A stretch of DNA of 64,000 bases, from the NCBI RefSeq assembly GCF_030687575.1, contig NZ_CP117439.1:5223501-5287500 (forward strand), in the 5' to 3' direction. The notes beneath the pieces are model-generated. The model searched no databases and was not told the DNA's origin. It saw only the letters and a list, made by a program, of their open reading frames with translations. This DNA is from Pseudomonas sp. FP2309 (GTDB lineage Bacteria; Pseudomonadota; Gammaproteobacteria; Pseudomonadales; Pseudomonadaceae). Positions 9,881-18,199 of the stretch are shown one piece after another (position 1 is the first letter of the stretch; every line of letters begins with the position of its first letter). The position numbers and the translations under genes are program-made.

Positions 9881-11767
9881 ATGTCCTTTGCTTCCCTCGG
9901 TCTCTCCGAGGCTTTAGTCCGCGCCATCGAGGCAGCGGGCTATACCGAGCCTACTCCGGTGCAACAGCGGGCCATTCCCGCCGTGTTGCAAGGTCGCGAT
10001 CTTATGGTTGCGGCTCAGACAGGTACTGGTAAAACCGGCGGCTTCGCCCTTCCGATTCTGGAGCGGTTGTTCCCCAACGGTCACCCGGACAAATCCCAGC
10101 GTCACGGCCCGCGCCAACCGCGCGTACTGGTCCTGACCCCCACTCGCGAACTCGCCGCCCAGGTGCACGACAGCTTCAAGCTGTATGCCCGCGACTTGAA
10201 GTTCGTCAGCGCCTGCATCTTCGGCGGCGTCGGCATGAACCCACAGGTTCAGGCCATGTCCCGTGGTGTTGACGTGCTGGTAGCCTGTCCTGGTCGCTTG
10301 CTCGACCTGTGCGGCCAAGGCAGCGTCGACTTGTCCCACGTGGAAATCCTCGTGCTGGACGAAGCCGACCGCATGCTCGACATGGGCTTTGTCCATGACG
10401 TGAAAAAGGTCCTCGCCCGCCTGCCGGCCAAACGTCAGAACCTGCTGTTCTCGGCAACGTTCTCCCAGGACATCACTGCCCTGGCCGGCAAGCTGCTGCA
10501 CAACCCGGAACGCATCGAAGTCACGCCGCCGAACACCACGGTCGAGCGTATCGAGCAACGCGTATTCCGCCTGGCCGCAAGCCACAAGCGCTCGCTGCTG
10601 GCGCATCTGATCACTCACGGTGCGTGGGAACAGGTACTGGTGTTCACCCGCACCAAGCACGGCGCCAACCGCCTGGCCGAATACCTGGACAAGCACGGCC
10701 TCACCGCCGTCGCCATCCACGGCAACAAGAGCCAGAACGCGCGCACCAAAGCCCTGGCCGACTTCAAGGCCGGCTCCGTGCGCATCCTGGTCGCCACCGA
10801 TATCGCCGCTCGCGGCCTGGATATCGACCAGTTGCCGCACGTGGTCAACTTCGAACTGCCGAACGTCGACGAAGACTATGTGCACCGTATCGGCCGTACC
10901 GGCCGTGCCGGTCGTTCGGGTGAAGCCATCTCCCTGGTAGCACCGGACGAAGAAAAACTGCTGAAAAGCATTGAGCGCATGACCAAGCAGAAAATCGCCG
11001 ACGGCGACCTGATGGGCTTCGACGCCAGCGCCGTAGAGGCCGAAAAGCCTGAAGTACGCGAACGTCCCGATGTGCGTAACCCACGCAACCCACGCGGTCC
11101 AAAGGGCGATGGCCCGAACGGCGGTGGTGGCGGCGGCGGTCGTCGCGACAAGGGCAAGGACAAGGGCGGCAAAGACAAAGCGCCAACCAACGGCCGCGGC
11201 GAACGCCCGGCCCGTGAGCAGAAGCCACGTGAAGGCACCCCGGCCCGCGAACAGCGCCAGCCGAGCCAGCCGCCACGCGCCGCCGCTGACCGCGCACCGG
11301 ACGAGTTCCTTGACGACGACGTGGATAACTTCGGTAATCGCGTTGACTACGTGCCCCAGGCCAAACCGGCACAAGGCCGTGGCCGTCGTCCAGGTGCCCC
11401 GGCACAGGGCGCAGGTACCGCAGCTCCACGCGGTGGCCAACCTCAGGGCGGACGTCAGAACGGCCCGCGCAACAGCAGCGGCGGCACCACCGGTACGCCA
11501 CCTGCCAAGCGCAGCGGTCCGCGTAATGGCGCACCGCGTGACGGCCAGGCCCGTCGCGAAGACTCGCGCAGTAACAACCGCCGCCCGGCCCGTGACGACC
11601 AGCCTCGTTCGTCCGAGCCAGCAGTGCAGAACCCGCGCGGCGGCCCAGCCCCCAAAATCATCCACAAGGAGTCGAAAGCCGACCGCTTCCCGACACCCGA
11701 GCAACTGGATCAGTTGCCAGGCCGTCCTCGTGGTGAAAAACCAGCGCTGCTGACCCGCAACCGCTGA
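9881..11767 (+). CDS. rhlE: ATP-dependent RNA helicase RhlE (DEAD box)
   Basis: The 628-residue protein unwinds RNA duplexes and acts in ribosome maturation and RNA decay. The start at 9881 gives the family head [20 protein letters not shown]. Motifs follow in order: Q motif ([11 protein letters not shown]), motif I AQTGTGKT, motif Ia PTRELAAQV, motif [15 protein letters not shown], motif III SATF, and motif [13 protein letters not shown]. From about residue 395 the protein becomes a low-complexity tail rich in Gly, Arg, Pro, Ala and Asn. That tail (about 230 residues) is longer than in E. coli RhlE and probably binds RNA non-specifically. The gene ends in a strong terminator. Confidence 0.96.
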   Translation: MSFASLGLSEALVRAIEAAGYTEPTPVQQRAIPAVLQGRDLMVAAQTGTGKTGGFALPILERLFPNGHPDKSQRHGPRQPRVLVLTPTRELAAQVHDSFKLYARDLKFVSACIFGGVGMNPQVQAMSRGVDVLVACPGRLLDLCGQGSVDLSHVEILVLDEADRMLDMGFVHDVKKVLARLPAKRQNLLFSATFSQDITALAGKLLHNPERIEVTPPNTTVERIEQRVFRLAASHKRSLLAHLITHGAWEQVLVFTRTKHGANRLAEYLDKHGLTAVAIHGNKSQNARTKALADFKAGSVRILVATDIAARGLDIDQLPHVVNFELPNVDEDYVHRIGRTGRAGRSGEAISLVAPDEEKLLKSIERMTKQKIADGDLMGFDASAVEAEKPEVRERPDVRNPRNPRGPKGDGPNGGGGGGGRRDKGKDKGGKDKAPTNGRGERPAREQKPREGTPAREQRQPSQPPRAAADRAPDEFLDDDVDNFGNRVDYVPQAKPAQGRGRRPGAPAQGAGTAAPRGGQPQGGRQNGPRNSSGGTTGTPPAKRSGPRNGAPRDGQARREDSRSNNRRPARDDQPRSSEPAVQNPRGGPAPKIIHKESKADRFPTPEQLDQLPGRPRGEKPALLTRNR

Positions 11768-11774
11768 GTTTTTC

Positions 11775-11815
11775 CATACAAAAAACGCCCCGACTGTTCG
11801 GGGCGTTTTTGTATG
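11775..11815. terminator. Strong bidirectional terminator after rhlE
   Basis: A long stem, centred on AACGCCCCGA/TCGGGGCGTT with a CTGT loop, is flanked by six adenines on the left and five thymines on the right. It can end transcription of both rhlE and the convergent NTF2-like gene. Confidence 0.9.
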
Positions 11816-11829
11816 CGGCGCTGGGCTTA

Positions 11830-12201
11830 TTAAGCCGTTACTTCACCGGCCTTATGAAAGAGTTTGGCGAAGATCATCCAGCGCCCCTCCACTTTCATCA
11901 AGTTCAAGTAGTCCACCATCAGGTTATTGAACAAGCGCAAACGTACTTTGACCATGGCCATTTCCGGCGACATCACGTCAATCATCAACACTTCATCAAG
12001 TTGCGGAAAACCGCCGGCCCGCGGCGATTCACGCCCCTCAACCATGCTCCGGTATTCATCGAACGGTCGAACCACCACCACTGAATTCTGCGCGCTGTAT
12101 AACACGCAGCCACGATGGAATACGTGATCGAACTTTTTCAAGTCCTGGGTTTGCAAGACATTAAAGTAGTCTTTCAGAAACGCTTGAATTTCCTCAATCA
12201 T
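11830..12201 (-). CDS. NTF2-like / putative lumazine-binding family protein
   Basis: The 123-residue protein has the alpha+beta pattern of the NTF2 superfamily: an N-terminal helix (IEEIQAFLKDYFNVLQTQDLKKFDHVFH), a strand pair (CVLYSAQ, VVVVRPFDEYRSMVEGR) and a C-terminal strand block ending VEGRWMIFAKLFH. This arrangement matches the putative lumazine-binding subgroup, whose members are often only structurally assigned. The ATG at 12201 is preferred to a GTG two codons upstream. It stands alone, divergent from the LysR gene. No catalytic residues can be assigned. Confidence 0.72.
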   Translation of the reverse strand: MIEEIQAFLKDYFNVLQTQDLKKFDHVFHRGCVLYSAQNSVVVVRPFDEYRSMVEGRESPRAGGFPQLDEVLMIDVMSPEMAMVKVRLRLFNNLMVDYLNLMKVEGRWMIFAKLFHKAGEVTA

Positions 12202-12318
12202 GAGCACAACTCCGAGAACGGTGTTAGTTGAATAAATAACTTGGCGCCATTATCGGTAGCCCACTCGTTTCAGGTATAGCGGCTATTATTAGGCTTTTAC
12301 GTGAAAGGAATTCACCTA

Positions 12319-13266
12319 TTGAAACTCCCTCCCCTCGCGGCGTTACGTGCCTTCGAGGCCTTGGCCAGGCTGGGCAAGGTGAACCTGGCCGCGCTCGAAC
12401 TGCACGTCACCCACAGTGCCGTCAGCCATCAAATCCGCTCGCTTGAAGAGTATTTGGGCCTGGCGCTGGTCATTCGCAGCAAACGCTCGCTGACGCTGAC
12501 TGATGAGGGCCGCGTGTATGCCTACCAGATCAGACAGGCACTGGGCGAGATCGCCGGGGTAACCGAAAAGTTATTGGCGAAAACCAAACACCCGCAGTTA
12601 ACCGTTTCGGTATTGCCCTCCTATGCCATGCATTGGTTACTCCCGCGTTTACATGACTTCAGGGCCGCTTACCCCGCGTTGCACCTGAGGCTGGAATCAA
12701 GCATGGAGTTCAGCCATTTCGGGCAAGGCCCACTCGATGGCGCGATCCGCTTCGGCCACGGCCAGTGGCCGGATGTGCATTGCGAGGCATTGATGGGGGA
12801 TTCGTTGCTGGTGGTCGCCGCGCGCGACTTCAACCACGGCGTACTGCCGGACACGGCGCAGGCCGTCCTCGAGCTGCCGCTGTTGCACGCCAGTGAAAGC
12901 TGGCCAATCTGGCTTGGCGCCGCTGGCGTGGAAGGGGTACGCCCTCACGCTTCGCTGGAGTTCACCGATTCCACGTTAATGCTCGAAGCCGTCAGGCTTG
13001 GGCACGGCGTCGCACTGACCCGACGCTCGATTGCCCATGGGCTGCTTCAACGCGGGGAGTTGGTCAAGCTGACAGAGGTCGAGCCGGCGCACGCCTCACG
13101 CTACTACCTGGTGTGGCCTGCCGGCCGCAAACCTTCGGCAGCGCTGAGCGATCTGCATCACTGGCTCAAGGACCAGATCGCCCTCTATCAAGACAGCCTG
13201 GCATCCTGCACACAGCAAAACGCCGACCCTGAGGTCGGCGCTTTGACAGTAACGCAGAGAAGCTGA
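12319..13266 (+). CDS. LysR-family transcriptional regulator, GcvA type
   Basis: I place the start at the TTG at 12319 because it lies 9 bases after AAAGGA (12304-12309) and gives the family head MKLPPLAALRAFEALARLG; the GTG at 12301 would put the ribosome binding site inside the gene. The 315-residue protein has an N-terminal winged helix-turn-helix (LNLAALELHVTHSAVSHQIRSL region) and a C-terminal effector domain. The last 20 or so codons encode a hydrophilic tail and cover a terminator hairpin that serves the convergent yceI gene. The target is unknown; the neighbouring cytochrome b561-yceI operon is one candidate. Confidence 0.88.
   Translation: MKLPPLAALRAFEALARLGKVNLAALELHVTHSAVSHQIRSLEEYLGLALVIRSKRSLTLTDEGRVYAYQIRQALGEIAGVTEKLLAKTKHPQLTVSVLPSYAMHWLLPRLHDFRAAYPALHLRLESSMEFSHFGQGPLDGAIRFGHGQWPDVHCEALMGDSLLVVAARDFNHGVLPDTAQAVLELPLLHASESWPIWLGAAGVEGVRPHASLEFTDSTLMLEAVRLGHGVALTRRSIAHGLLQRGELVKLTEVEPAHASRYYLVWPAGRKPSAALSDLHHWLKDQIALYQDSLASCTQQNADPEVGALTVTQRS
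13213..13240 (-). terminator. Terminator of the cytochrome b561-yceI operon, inside the LysR gene
   Basis: A perfect 8-bp stem CGCCGACC/GGTCGGCG with a 4-base loop lies 27 bases past the yceI stop. On the minus strand it is followed by TTTT. It is entirely inside the last codons of the convergent LysR gene. Confidence 0.75.
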
Positions 13267-13845
13267 TTACTTCTGCTTCACGCCTTCCAGCGAGATGTCC
13301 AGGTCAACGGTCTGCGAGGACGGACCTGGGCCTTTGATGCCGAAGTCGTTCAGGTTAACGGTCGTCTTGGCATTGAAGCCGGCACGCTCTCCGCCCCATG
13401 GATCCTTGCCTTCACCGTTGAAGGTGGCCTTGAAGACCACTGGCTTGGTGACGCCGTGGAAGGTCAGGTCGCCGGTCACGTCAGCAGTTTTCTCACCGGT
13501 GGATTTAACCGCGGTGGATACGAACTTGGCGTCAGCGAACTTGGCAACGTCCAGGAAATCCTTGCTGGCGATGTGCTTGTCACGTTCTGCGTGGTTGGAC
13601 CACAGGCTGGCAGTCTTCACATCGACAGCGATTTTGCTGGCTTCAGGCTTGGCGGCATCCCAGCTGAAGGTACCGTCCCAGTCCTTGAAGGTACCGTGGA
13701 TGTAGCTGTAGCCCAGGTGGCTGATTTTCCAGTCGATGAAGGCGTGCTGGCCTTCTTTATCGATCTTGTAGTCAGCCGCCATGACCTGGCCTGCCGACAG
13801 CAGAGCGGTACCGATTGCCAGAGCAGCGAGGGTCTTTTTCAACAT
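13267..13845 (-). CDS. YceI family periplasmic protein
   Basis: The 192-residue precursor has a clean Sec signal ([23 protein letters not shown], cleavage before ADYK). The mature part is a lipocalin-like beta barrel of the YceI family, which binds isoprenoid lipids such as polyprenyl chains in solved members. Recognisable strands are [20 protein letters not shown] and [21 protein letters not shown]. The start at 13845 follows AAGGAATAG; a longer frame to 13878 lacks a signal head. It lies 32 bases after the cytochrome b561 gene on the same strand, an association seen widely for YceI proteins and suggesting a shared role with quinone-linked electron transfer. Confidence 0.92.
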   Translation of the reverse strand: MLKKTLAALAIGTALLSAGQVMAADYKIDKEGQHAFIDWKISHLGYSYIHGTFKDWDGTFSWDAAKPEASKIAVDVKTASLWSNHAERDKHIASKDFLDVAKFADAKFVSTAVKSTGEKTADVTGDLTFHGVTKPVVFKATFNGEGKDPWGGERAGFNAKTTVNLNDFGIKGPGPSSQTVDLDISLEGVKQK

Positions 13846-13877
13846 ACTTTCTATTCCTTGTGAGTCGAGGTTGAACA

Positions 13878-14429
13878 TCAGGCTTTGCGACCCAGCATTC
13901 GCGTAAGGGTCGCATCACGATCGATAAAGTGGTGTTTCAACGCAGCTACGCCGTGCAAGCCGGCGAAGACCACCAACACCCAGGCAAGGTACAAATGCAC
14001 CACGCCGGCGGTGTCTGCCTGGTCCGGCAGACCGGAAACCACGGCAGGAATCTCAAACAGGCCAAACACCGGGATACCGACACCGTCTGCGGTGGAAATC
14101 AGGTAACCGGCCACCATCACGGCAAACAAGCCGATGTAGAGGAACGCATGGCCAAACGCGGCCCCGATACGGGTCATCCGGCTGTAGCTGGCAAGCGGCG
14201 GTGGCGGCGGACTGAGCAGACGCCAGACGATACGTACCAGCATGAGGGCAAACAGCGTAATGCCAATGCTCTTGTGCAGGTCCGGCGCGTCTTTACGCCA
14301 TGCGCTGTAGTAGTCCAGGCCGACCATCCACAAGCCCAGGGCGAACAGGCCGAACACCACCAGGGCCACGCCCCAGTGCAACACCATACTGACCCAGCCA
14401 TAGCGGGCCGGTGAATTGCGTAACTGCAT
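13878..14429 (-). CDS. Cytochrome b561 family protein
   Basis: The 183-residue inner-membrane protein has four hydrophobic helices and the histidine pattern of bacterial diheme cytochrome b561. The histidines are seen in [10 protein letters not shown] (helix 1), in [15 protein letters not shown] (before helix 2), in the [23 protein letters not shown] block (helix 4). These ligate two b hemes that pass electrons across the membrane, probably to or from quinone. It is the first gene of an operon with yceI, and its promoter region contains an AT-rich palindrome. Confidence 0.9.
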   Translation of the reverse strand: MQLRNSPARYGWVSMVLHWGVALVVFGLFALGLWMVGLDYYSAWRKDAPDLHKSIGITLFALMLVRIVWRLLSPPPPPLASYSRMTRIGAAFGHAFLYIGLFAVMVAGYLISTADGVGIPVFGLFEIPAVVSGLPDQADTAGVVHLYLAWVLVVFAGLHGVAALKHHFIDRDATLTRMLGRKA

Positions 14430-14482
14430 GAACTTAATCCCGAAAGAGCTGCGCCCAAGACTAGCGGTTTACCTATCGAATT

Positions 14483-14502
14483 AAAGCGGAAAATTTCGCT
14501 TT
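14483..14502. promoter_or_regulatory. Palindrome upstream of cytochrome b561 (operator candidate)
   Basis: AAAGCG at 14483-14488 and CGCTTT at 14497-14502 form a 6-bp dyad with an A/T-rich centre, 54 bases upstream of the cytochrome b561 start and about 200 bases before bioA. The position suits a regulator site. The protein that would bind it is unknown. Confidence 0.35.
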
Positions 14503-14702
14503 GAAATATCGAGAAATGTGATCTTGAGGGTATGAACAGTAAATTAACCAAGGATTAAGGACTATCCAGAAGAAACGTGACAGTCCGTCCTGTGTTTACT
14601 GCCAATTCATGCGTAATGGGTTGTGACACAGCCGTCCATTGCATAGGCTTGCGCGATTGTTTCGCCTGCGCCGCCCGCAGGACCGCTTCGAGGAGATCAC
14701 CG

Positions 14703-16109
14703 ATGGGCTTGAACAACCAGTGGATGCAACGCGACCTCGCGGTGCTGTGGCATCCCTGCACCCAGATGAAAGACCACCAGCAACTGCCGCTGATCCCGAT
14801 CAAACGCGGTGAAGGCGTCTGGCTGGAAGACTTCGAAGGCAAGCGCTACCTCGACGCCGTCAGCTCCTGGTGGGTCAACGTGTTCGGCCACGCCAACCCG
14901 CGCATCAACAGCCGCATCAAGGAGCAGGTGGATCAGCTGGAACACGTGATCCTCGCGGGTTTCAGCCATCAGCCTGTGATCGAGCTGTCCGAACGCCTCG
15001 TCGCCATGACCCCCAAAGGCCTGACCCGTTGTTTCTACGCCGACAACGGCTCGTCGTGCATCGAAGTCGCGCTGAAGATGAGCTTCCACTATTGGCTCAA
15101 CCGCGGCCTGCCGAACAAAAAGCGCTTCGTCACCCTGACCAACAGCTACCACGGCGAAACCATCGCCGCGATGTCGGTGGGTGACGTGCCGCTGTTTACC
15201 GAGACCTATAAGGCGCTGCTGCTCGATACCATTAAAGTGCCGAGCCCGGATTGCTACCTGCGCCCCGAAGGCATGAGCTGGGAAGAACACTCGCGCAACC
15301 TGTTCCAGGCAATGGAGCAGACCCTGGCCGACCACCACGACACGGTTGCCGCGGTGATCGTCGAACCCTTGATCCAGGGTGCCGGCGGCATGCGCATGTA
15401 CCACCCGGTGTACCTCAAGCTGCTGCGCGAAGCCTGCGACCGCTACGGCGTGCACTTGATCCACGACGAAATCGCCGTGGGCTTCGGCCGTACCGGCAGC
15501 ATGTTTGCCTGCGAACAGGCCGGCATCCGCCCGGACTTCCTGTGCCTGTCCAAGGCCTTGACCGGCGGTTACTTGCCGCTGGCCGCCGTCGTCACCACCG
15601 ACGATGTCTATGACGCGTTCTACGACGACTACCCAACCCTGCGCGCCTTCCTGCATTCCCACAGCTACACCGGCAACCCGCTGGCGTGCGCGGCGGCCCT
15701 GGCGACCCTGGATATTTTCGAAGAAGACAACGTCATCGAAAACAATAAGGCCCTGGCCCGGCGCATGGCCACGGCCACGGCCCACCTGGTTGATCATCCC
15801 CACGTGTCGGAAGTGCGCCAGACCGGCATGGTATTGGCCATTGAGATGGTCCAGGACAAGGCCACCAAGACCGCCTACCCATGGCAGGAGCGGCGTGGCC
15901 TGAAGGTGTTCGAGCACGCGCTGCAACGTGGGGCGCTGTTGCGGCCGTTGGGCAGCGTGGTGTATTTCCTGCCGCCGTACGTGATCACGCCCGAGCAGAT
16001 CGACTTCCTCGCCGAAGTGGCCAGCGAAGGCATCGATATTGCGACCAACAGCAAGGTCAGCGTTGCCGTGCCGAAGGACTTTCACCCAGGCTTTCGTGAT
16101 CCGGGCTGA
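14703..16109 (+). CDS. bioA: Adenosylmethionine-8-amino-7-oxononanoate aminotransferase
   Basis: The 468-residue PLP enzyme makes 7,8-diaminononanoate in biotin synthesis, using SAM as amino donor. The ATG at 14703 follows GAGGAG; the frame upstream to 14577 has no homology-like content. Class-III aminotransferase features include WHPCTQMKDH near the start, ADNGSSCIEVALKMSFHYW, HDEIAVGFGRTG, and the PLP lysine in LSKALTGGYLPLAAV. The usual biotin genes bioBFHCD are not here, as is usual in Pseudomonas where bioA sits with rsmE. The rsmE gene follows after 43 bases. Confidence 0.95.
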   Translation: MGLNNQWMQRDLAVLWHPCTQMKDHQQLPLIPIKRGEGVWLEDFEGKRYLDAVSSWWVNVFGHANPRINSRIKEQVDQLEHVILAGFSHQPVIELSERLVAMTPKGLTRCFYADNGSSCIEVALKMSFHYWLNRGLPNKKRFVTLTNSYHGETIAAMSVGDVPLFTETYKALLLDTIKVPSPDCYLRPEGMSWEEHSRNLFQAMEQTLADHHDTVAAVIVEPLIQGAGGMRMYHPVYLKLLREACDRYGVHLIHDEIAVGFGRTGSMFACEQAGIRPDFLCLSKALTGGYLPLAAVVTTDDVYDAFYDDYPTLRAFLHSHSYTGNPLACAAALATLDIFEEDNVIENNKALARRMATATAHLVDHPHVSEVRQTGMVLAIEMVQDKATKTAYPWQERRGLKVFEHALQRGALLRPLGSVVYFLPPYVITPEQIDFLAEVASEGIDIATNSKVSVAVPKDFHPGFRDPG

Positions 16110-16152
16110 TCCCGTTTACTTCAAAGATTTTGTAATTTTTCAGAGAACCGAC

Positions 16153-16872
16153 ATGAGATTGTCCCGCTTTTTCACCGACACCCCACTGAGCCTCGGCGAC
16201 GTTGAACTGCCCGAAGCCCAGGCGCATTACATCAGCCGCGTCCTGCGCATGGTCGAAGGCGACGCCGTGCAACTGTTCGACGGCTCCGGCCAGGAGTTTC
16301 GCGGCACATTGTTGGAGGTCGGTAAAAAACGCGTCAGTGTGCAACTGACGGAACACTTCGCGGGCCAGAGTGAATCGCCGCTGCACATCCACCTCGGCCA
16401 GGGCCTGTCCCGGGGCGAGCGCATGGATTGGGCGATTCAGAAAGCCACGGAGCTGGGGGTCAACGCGATCACGCCGATTTTCAGCGAGCGCTGCGAAGTG
16501 CGCCTCAAGGACGAGCGCGCCGACAAACGCCTGCTGCACTGGCGCCAGGTGGCGATCAGTGCCTGCGAGCAATGCGGACGCTCCACCGTTCCGGTGATTC
16601 ACCCACCGCTGTTGCTGGCGGACTGGCTCAAGCACGCCGAGGCGGACCTCAAGCTGGTGCTGCACCCGGTCGCCGAGCCGATGGTCAGCCATGCCAAGCC
16701 GTCGAGCCTGGCGTTCCTGATCGGGCCGGAAGGCGGGCTGACCGACGCTGAAGTCGACGCCGCCACGGATGCAGGCTTCCACGCCGCGCGCCTGGGCCCG
16801 CGCGTGTTACGCACCGAGACCGCGCCCGTAGTCGCATTGGCCGTCGCCCAACAGCTGTGGGGCGACTTCTAA
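16153..16872 (+). CDS. rsmE: 16S rRNA (uracil-1498-N3)-methyltransferase
   Basis: The 239-residue SPOUT-class enzyme methylates U1498 in the decoding region of 16S rRNA using SAM. An N-terminal PUA-like beta domain (MRLSRFFTDTPLSLGD to about residue 70) is followed by the knotted domain with FLIGPEGGLTDAE and LGPRVLRTETAPVVAL, which form the SAM pocket. The start at 16153 is chosen by this N-terminus; the longer frame overlaps bioA. It is probably cotranscribed with bioA and converges on the downstream solute-binding gene with only 37 bases between stops. Confidence 0.95.
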   Translation: MRLSRFFTDTPLSLGDVELPEAQAHYISRVLRMVEGDAVQLFDGSGQEFRGTLLEVGKKRVSVQLTEHFAGQSESPLHIHLGQGLSRGERMDWAIQKATELGVNAITPIFSERCEVRLKDERADKRLLHWRQVAISACEQCGRSTVPVIHPPLLLADWLKHAEADLKLVLHPVAEPMVSHAKPSSLAFLIGPEGGLTDAEVDAATDAGFHAARLGPRVLRTETAPVVALAVAQQLWGDF

Positions 16873-16909
16873 CCCCCGTTGCAAACTCAATCAAAAATGG
16901 CTTGGGTTA

Positions 16910-17812
16910 TCACTCCACTGGGTCACTGACCGGCTTGGCGATAATCGCCTTCAACTCGCGGGTCATCGGGAACTCCAGGTTCAAGCCCTTGGGCGGAATC
17001 GGCTGCTCAAACCAGCGCTGGTAAATCCCGTTGATCTCGCCGCTGCGGTACAAGTCGCCCAAGGTGTCATTGACCACCGCGAGAAACTGCGGGTCGTCCT
17101 TGCGCACCATGCAGCTGTAGATCTCCCGCGATTGCTCCTCGCCCACCACGACCCAATGGTGCGGATCCTTGGCCTTGGCGCGCTCACCGTAAAGCAATGC
17201 GTCATCCATGTAGAACGCAACCGCGCGGCCGGTCTCAAGCATCTTGAACGCTTCACCGTGGTCCTTGGCGCTGATCACGAACATATTGGCCTTGTGCTCG
17301 GCGTTATAACTTTTGAGGAAGCGCTCGTTCGTGGTGCCGGCGGTGGTCACCACGTTCTTGCCCGCCAGGTCGGTGAAGCCCTTGATGCCGCTGTCCCTGG
17401 CCGTCAGCAACTGGCCCTTTACGTAAATAAACCCGTAGGAAAACGCCACCTGTTTCTGCCGCTCGGCCGTCACCCCCGTGGAGCCGCATTCCAGATCAAC
17501 GGTGCCGTTCTGCACCAGCGGGATACGGGTCTGGGAAGTCACCAGGTTGTACTTCACCTGAAGATCGGCCAGGCCGATTTTCTGCTGGATACGCTCGACA
17601 ATCTTGCCCGCCAGGTCCACCGAATAGCCCATGGGTTTGCCGCTGCTGTCCCCTACGTAGGAAAACGGCACCGAGGCATCGCGATACCCCAAGGTGATGG
17701 CCTTGGCGTTAGCGATTTTGCTCAGCGTACCGTCCAGGGCCGGTTCATTGGCGTAGGCCTGTGCGCCCAACAAAAGCCCGAGGGTGCAGCCGGTCAACAG
17801 GATCTTTTTCAT
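16910..17812 (-). CDS. Amino-acid ABC transporter substrate-binding protein (GltI-like)
   Basis: The 300-residue precursor has a signal peptide (MKKILLTGCTLGLLLGAQAYA, cleavage before NEPAL) and a type-II binding fold. Blocks such as ITLGYRDASVPFSYVGD, TRIPLVQNGTVDLECGSTG and AVAFYMDDALLYGER match glutamate/aspartate-binding GltI/AatJ proteins, where the Asp/Glu pocket uses the arginine and ECGST segment. No permease or ATPase is nearby. It is the third gene after a dadA-like gene and ridA, so a D-amino acid or a related ligand is an attractive but unproven guess. Confidence 0.82.
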   Translation of the reverse strand: MKKILLTGCTLGLLLGAQAYANEPALDGTLSKIANAKAITLGYRDASVPFSYVGDSSGKPMGYSVDLAGKIVERIQQKIGLADLQVKYNLVTSQTRIPLVQNGTVDLECGSTGVTAERQKQVAFSYGFIYVKGQLLTARDSGIKGFTDLAGKNVVTTAGTTNERFLKSYNAEHKANMFVISAKDHGEAFKMLETGRAVAFYMDDALLYGERAKAKDPHHWVVVGEEQSREIYSCMVRKDDPQFLAVVNDTLGDLYRSGEINGIYQRWFEQPIPPKGLNLEFPMTRELKAIIAKPVSDPVE

Positions 17813-17837
17813 TGTTATGCTCCGTTGGTCTGTGAAG

Positions 17838-18188
17838 TTATTTACGGGCGGCAATCACGCTGATTTCCACCAGCACACTCGGCCGCGCCAGTTGTGCCTG
17901 CACGGCAGTGCGGGTGGGCGCCTGCCCCGGCGACAGCCAGGCGCACCACACCTCGTTCATCGGTGCGAAGCCGCTGTCGATGTCTTTGAGGTAGAGGGTC
18001 GCGTTGAGCAAATGATCTTTGTCGCTGCCCGCCTGGGCCAGCAGCGCGTCGATCTTGTCCAGCACCTCGCGGGTTTGTGTCGCCACGTCCTGGCCGGCGT
18101 CCGGCACTTGGCCCGACACAAACACCAGGTCCTTGAAGGTCACGGCGCCACTGAGACGCTCGTTGCTGCGGATTCGGTTGATGCTCAT
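17838..18188 (-). CDS. RidA family protein (enamine/imine deaminase)
   Basis: The 116-residue protein is of the YjgF/YER057c/UK114 (RidA) family, which hydrolyses reactive enamines and imines released by amino-acid oxidising enzymes. The start at 18188 gives MSINRIRSNERLSG; the long upstream frame overlaps dadA. Family features are FVSGQVPDAG, LNATLYLKDIDSGF and APTRTAVQAQLARP with the conserved arginine that holds the substrate carboxylate. It starts 11 bases after the dadA-like stop. An amino-acid dehydrogenase makes imino acids, so RidA here probably clears that product. Confidence 0.92.
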   Translation of the reverse strand: MSINRIRSNERLSGAVTFKDLVFVSGQVPDAGQDVATQTREVLDKIDALLAQAGSDKDHLLNATLYLKDIDSGFAPMNEVWCAWLSPGQAPTRTAVQAQLARPSVLVEISVIAARK

Positions 18189-18199
18189 GGGTACATCCC

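Noticed and set aside
9914..11704. A 596-codon minus-strand frame opposite rhlE
   Set aside because: It is a shadow of the rhlE coding frame with low-complexity translation and no ribosome binding site.
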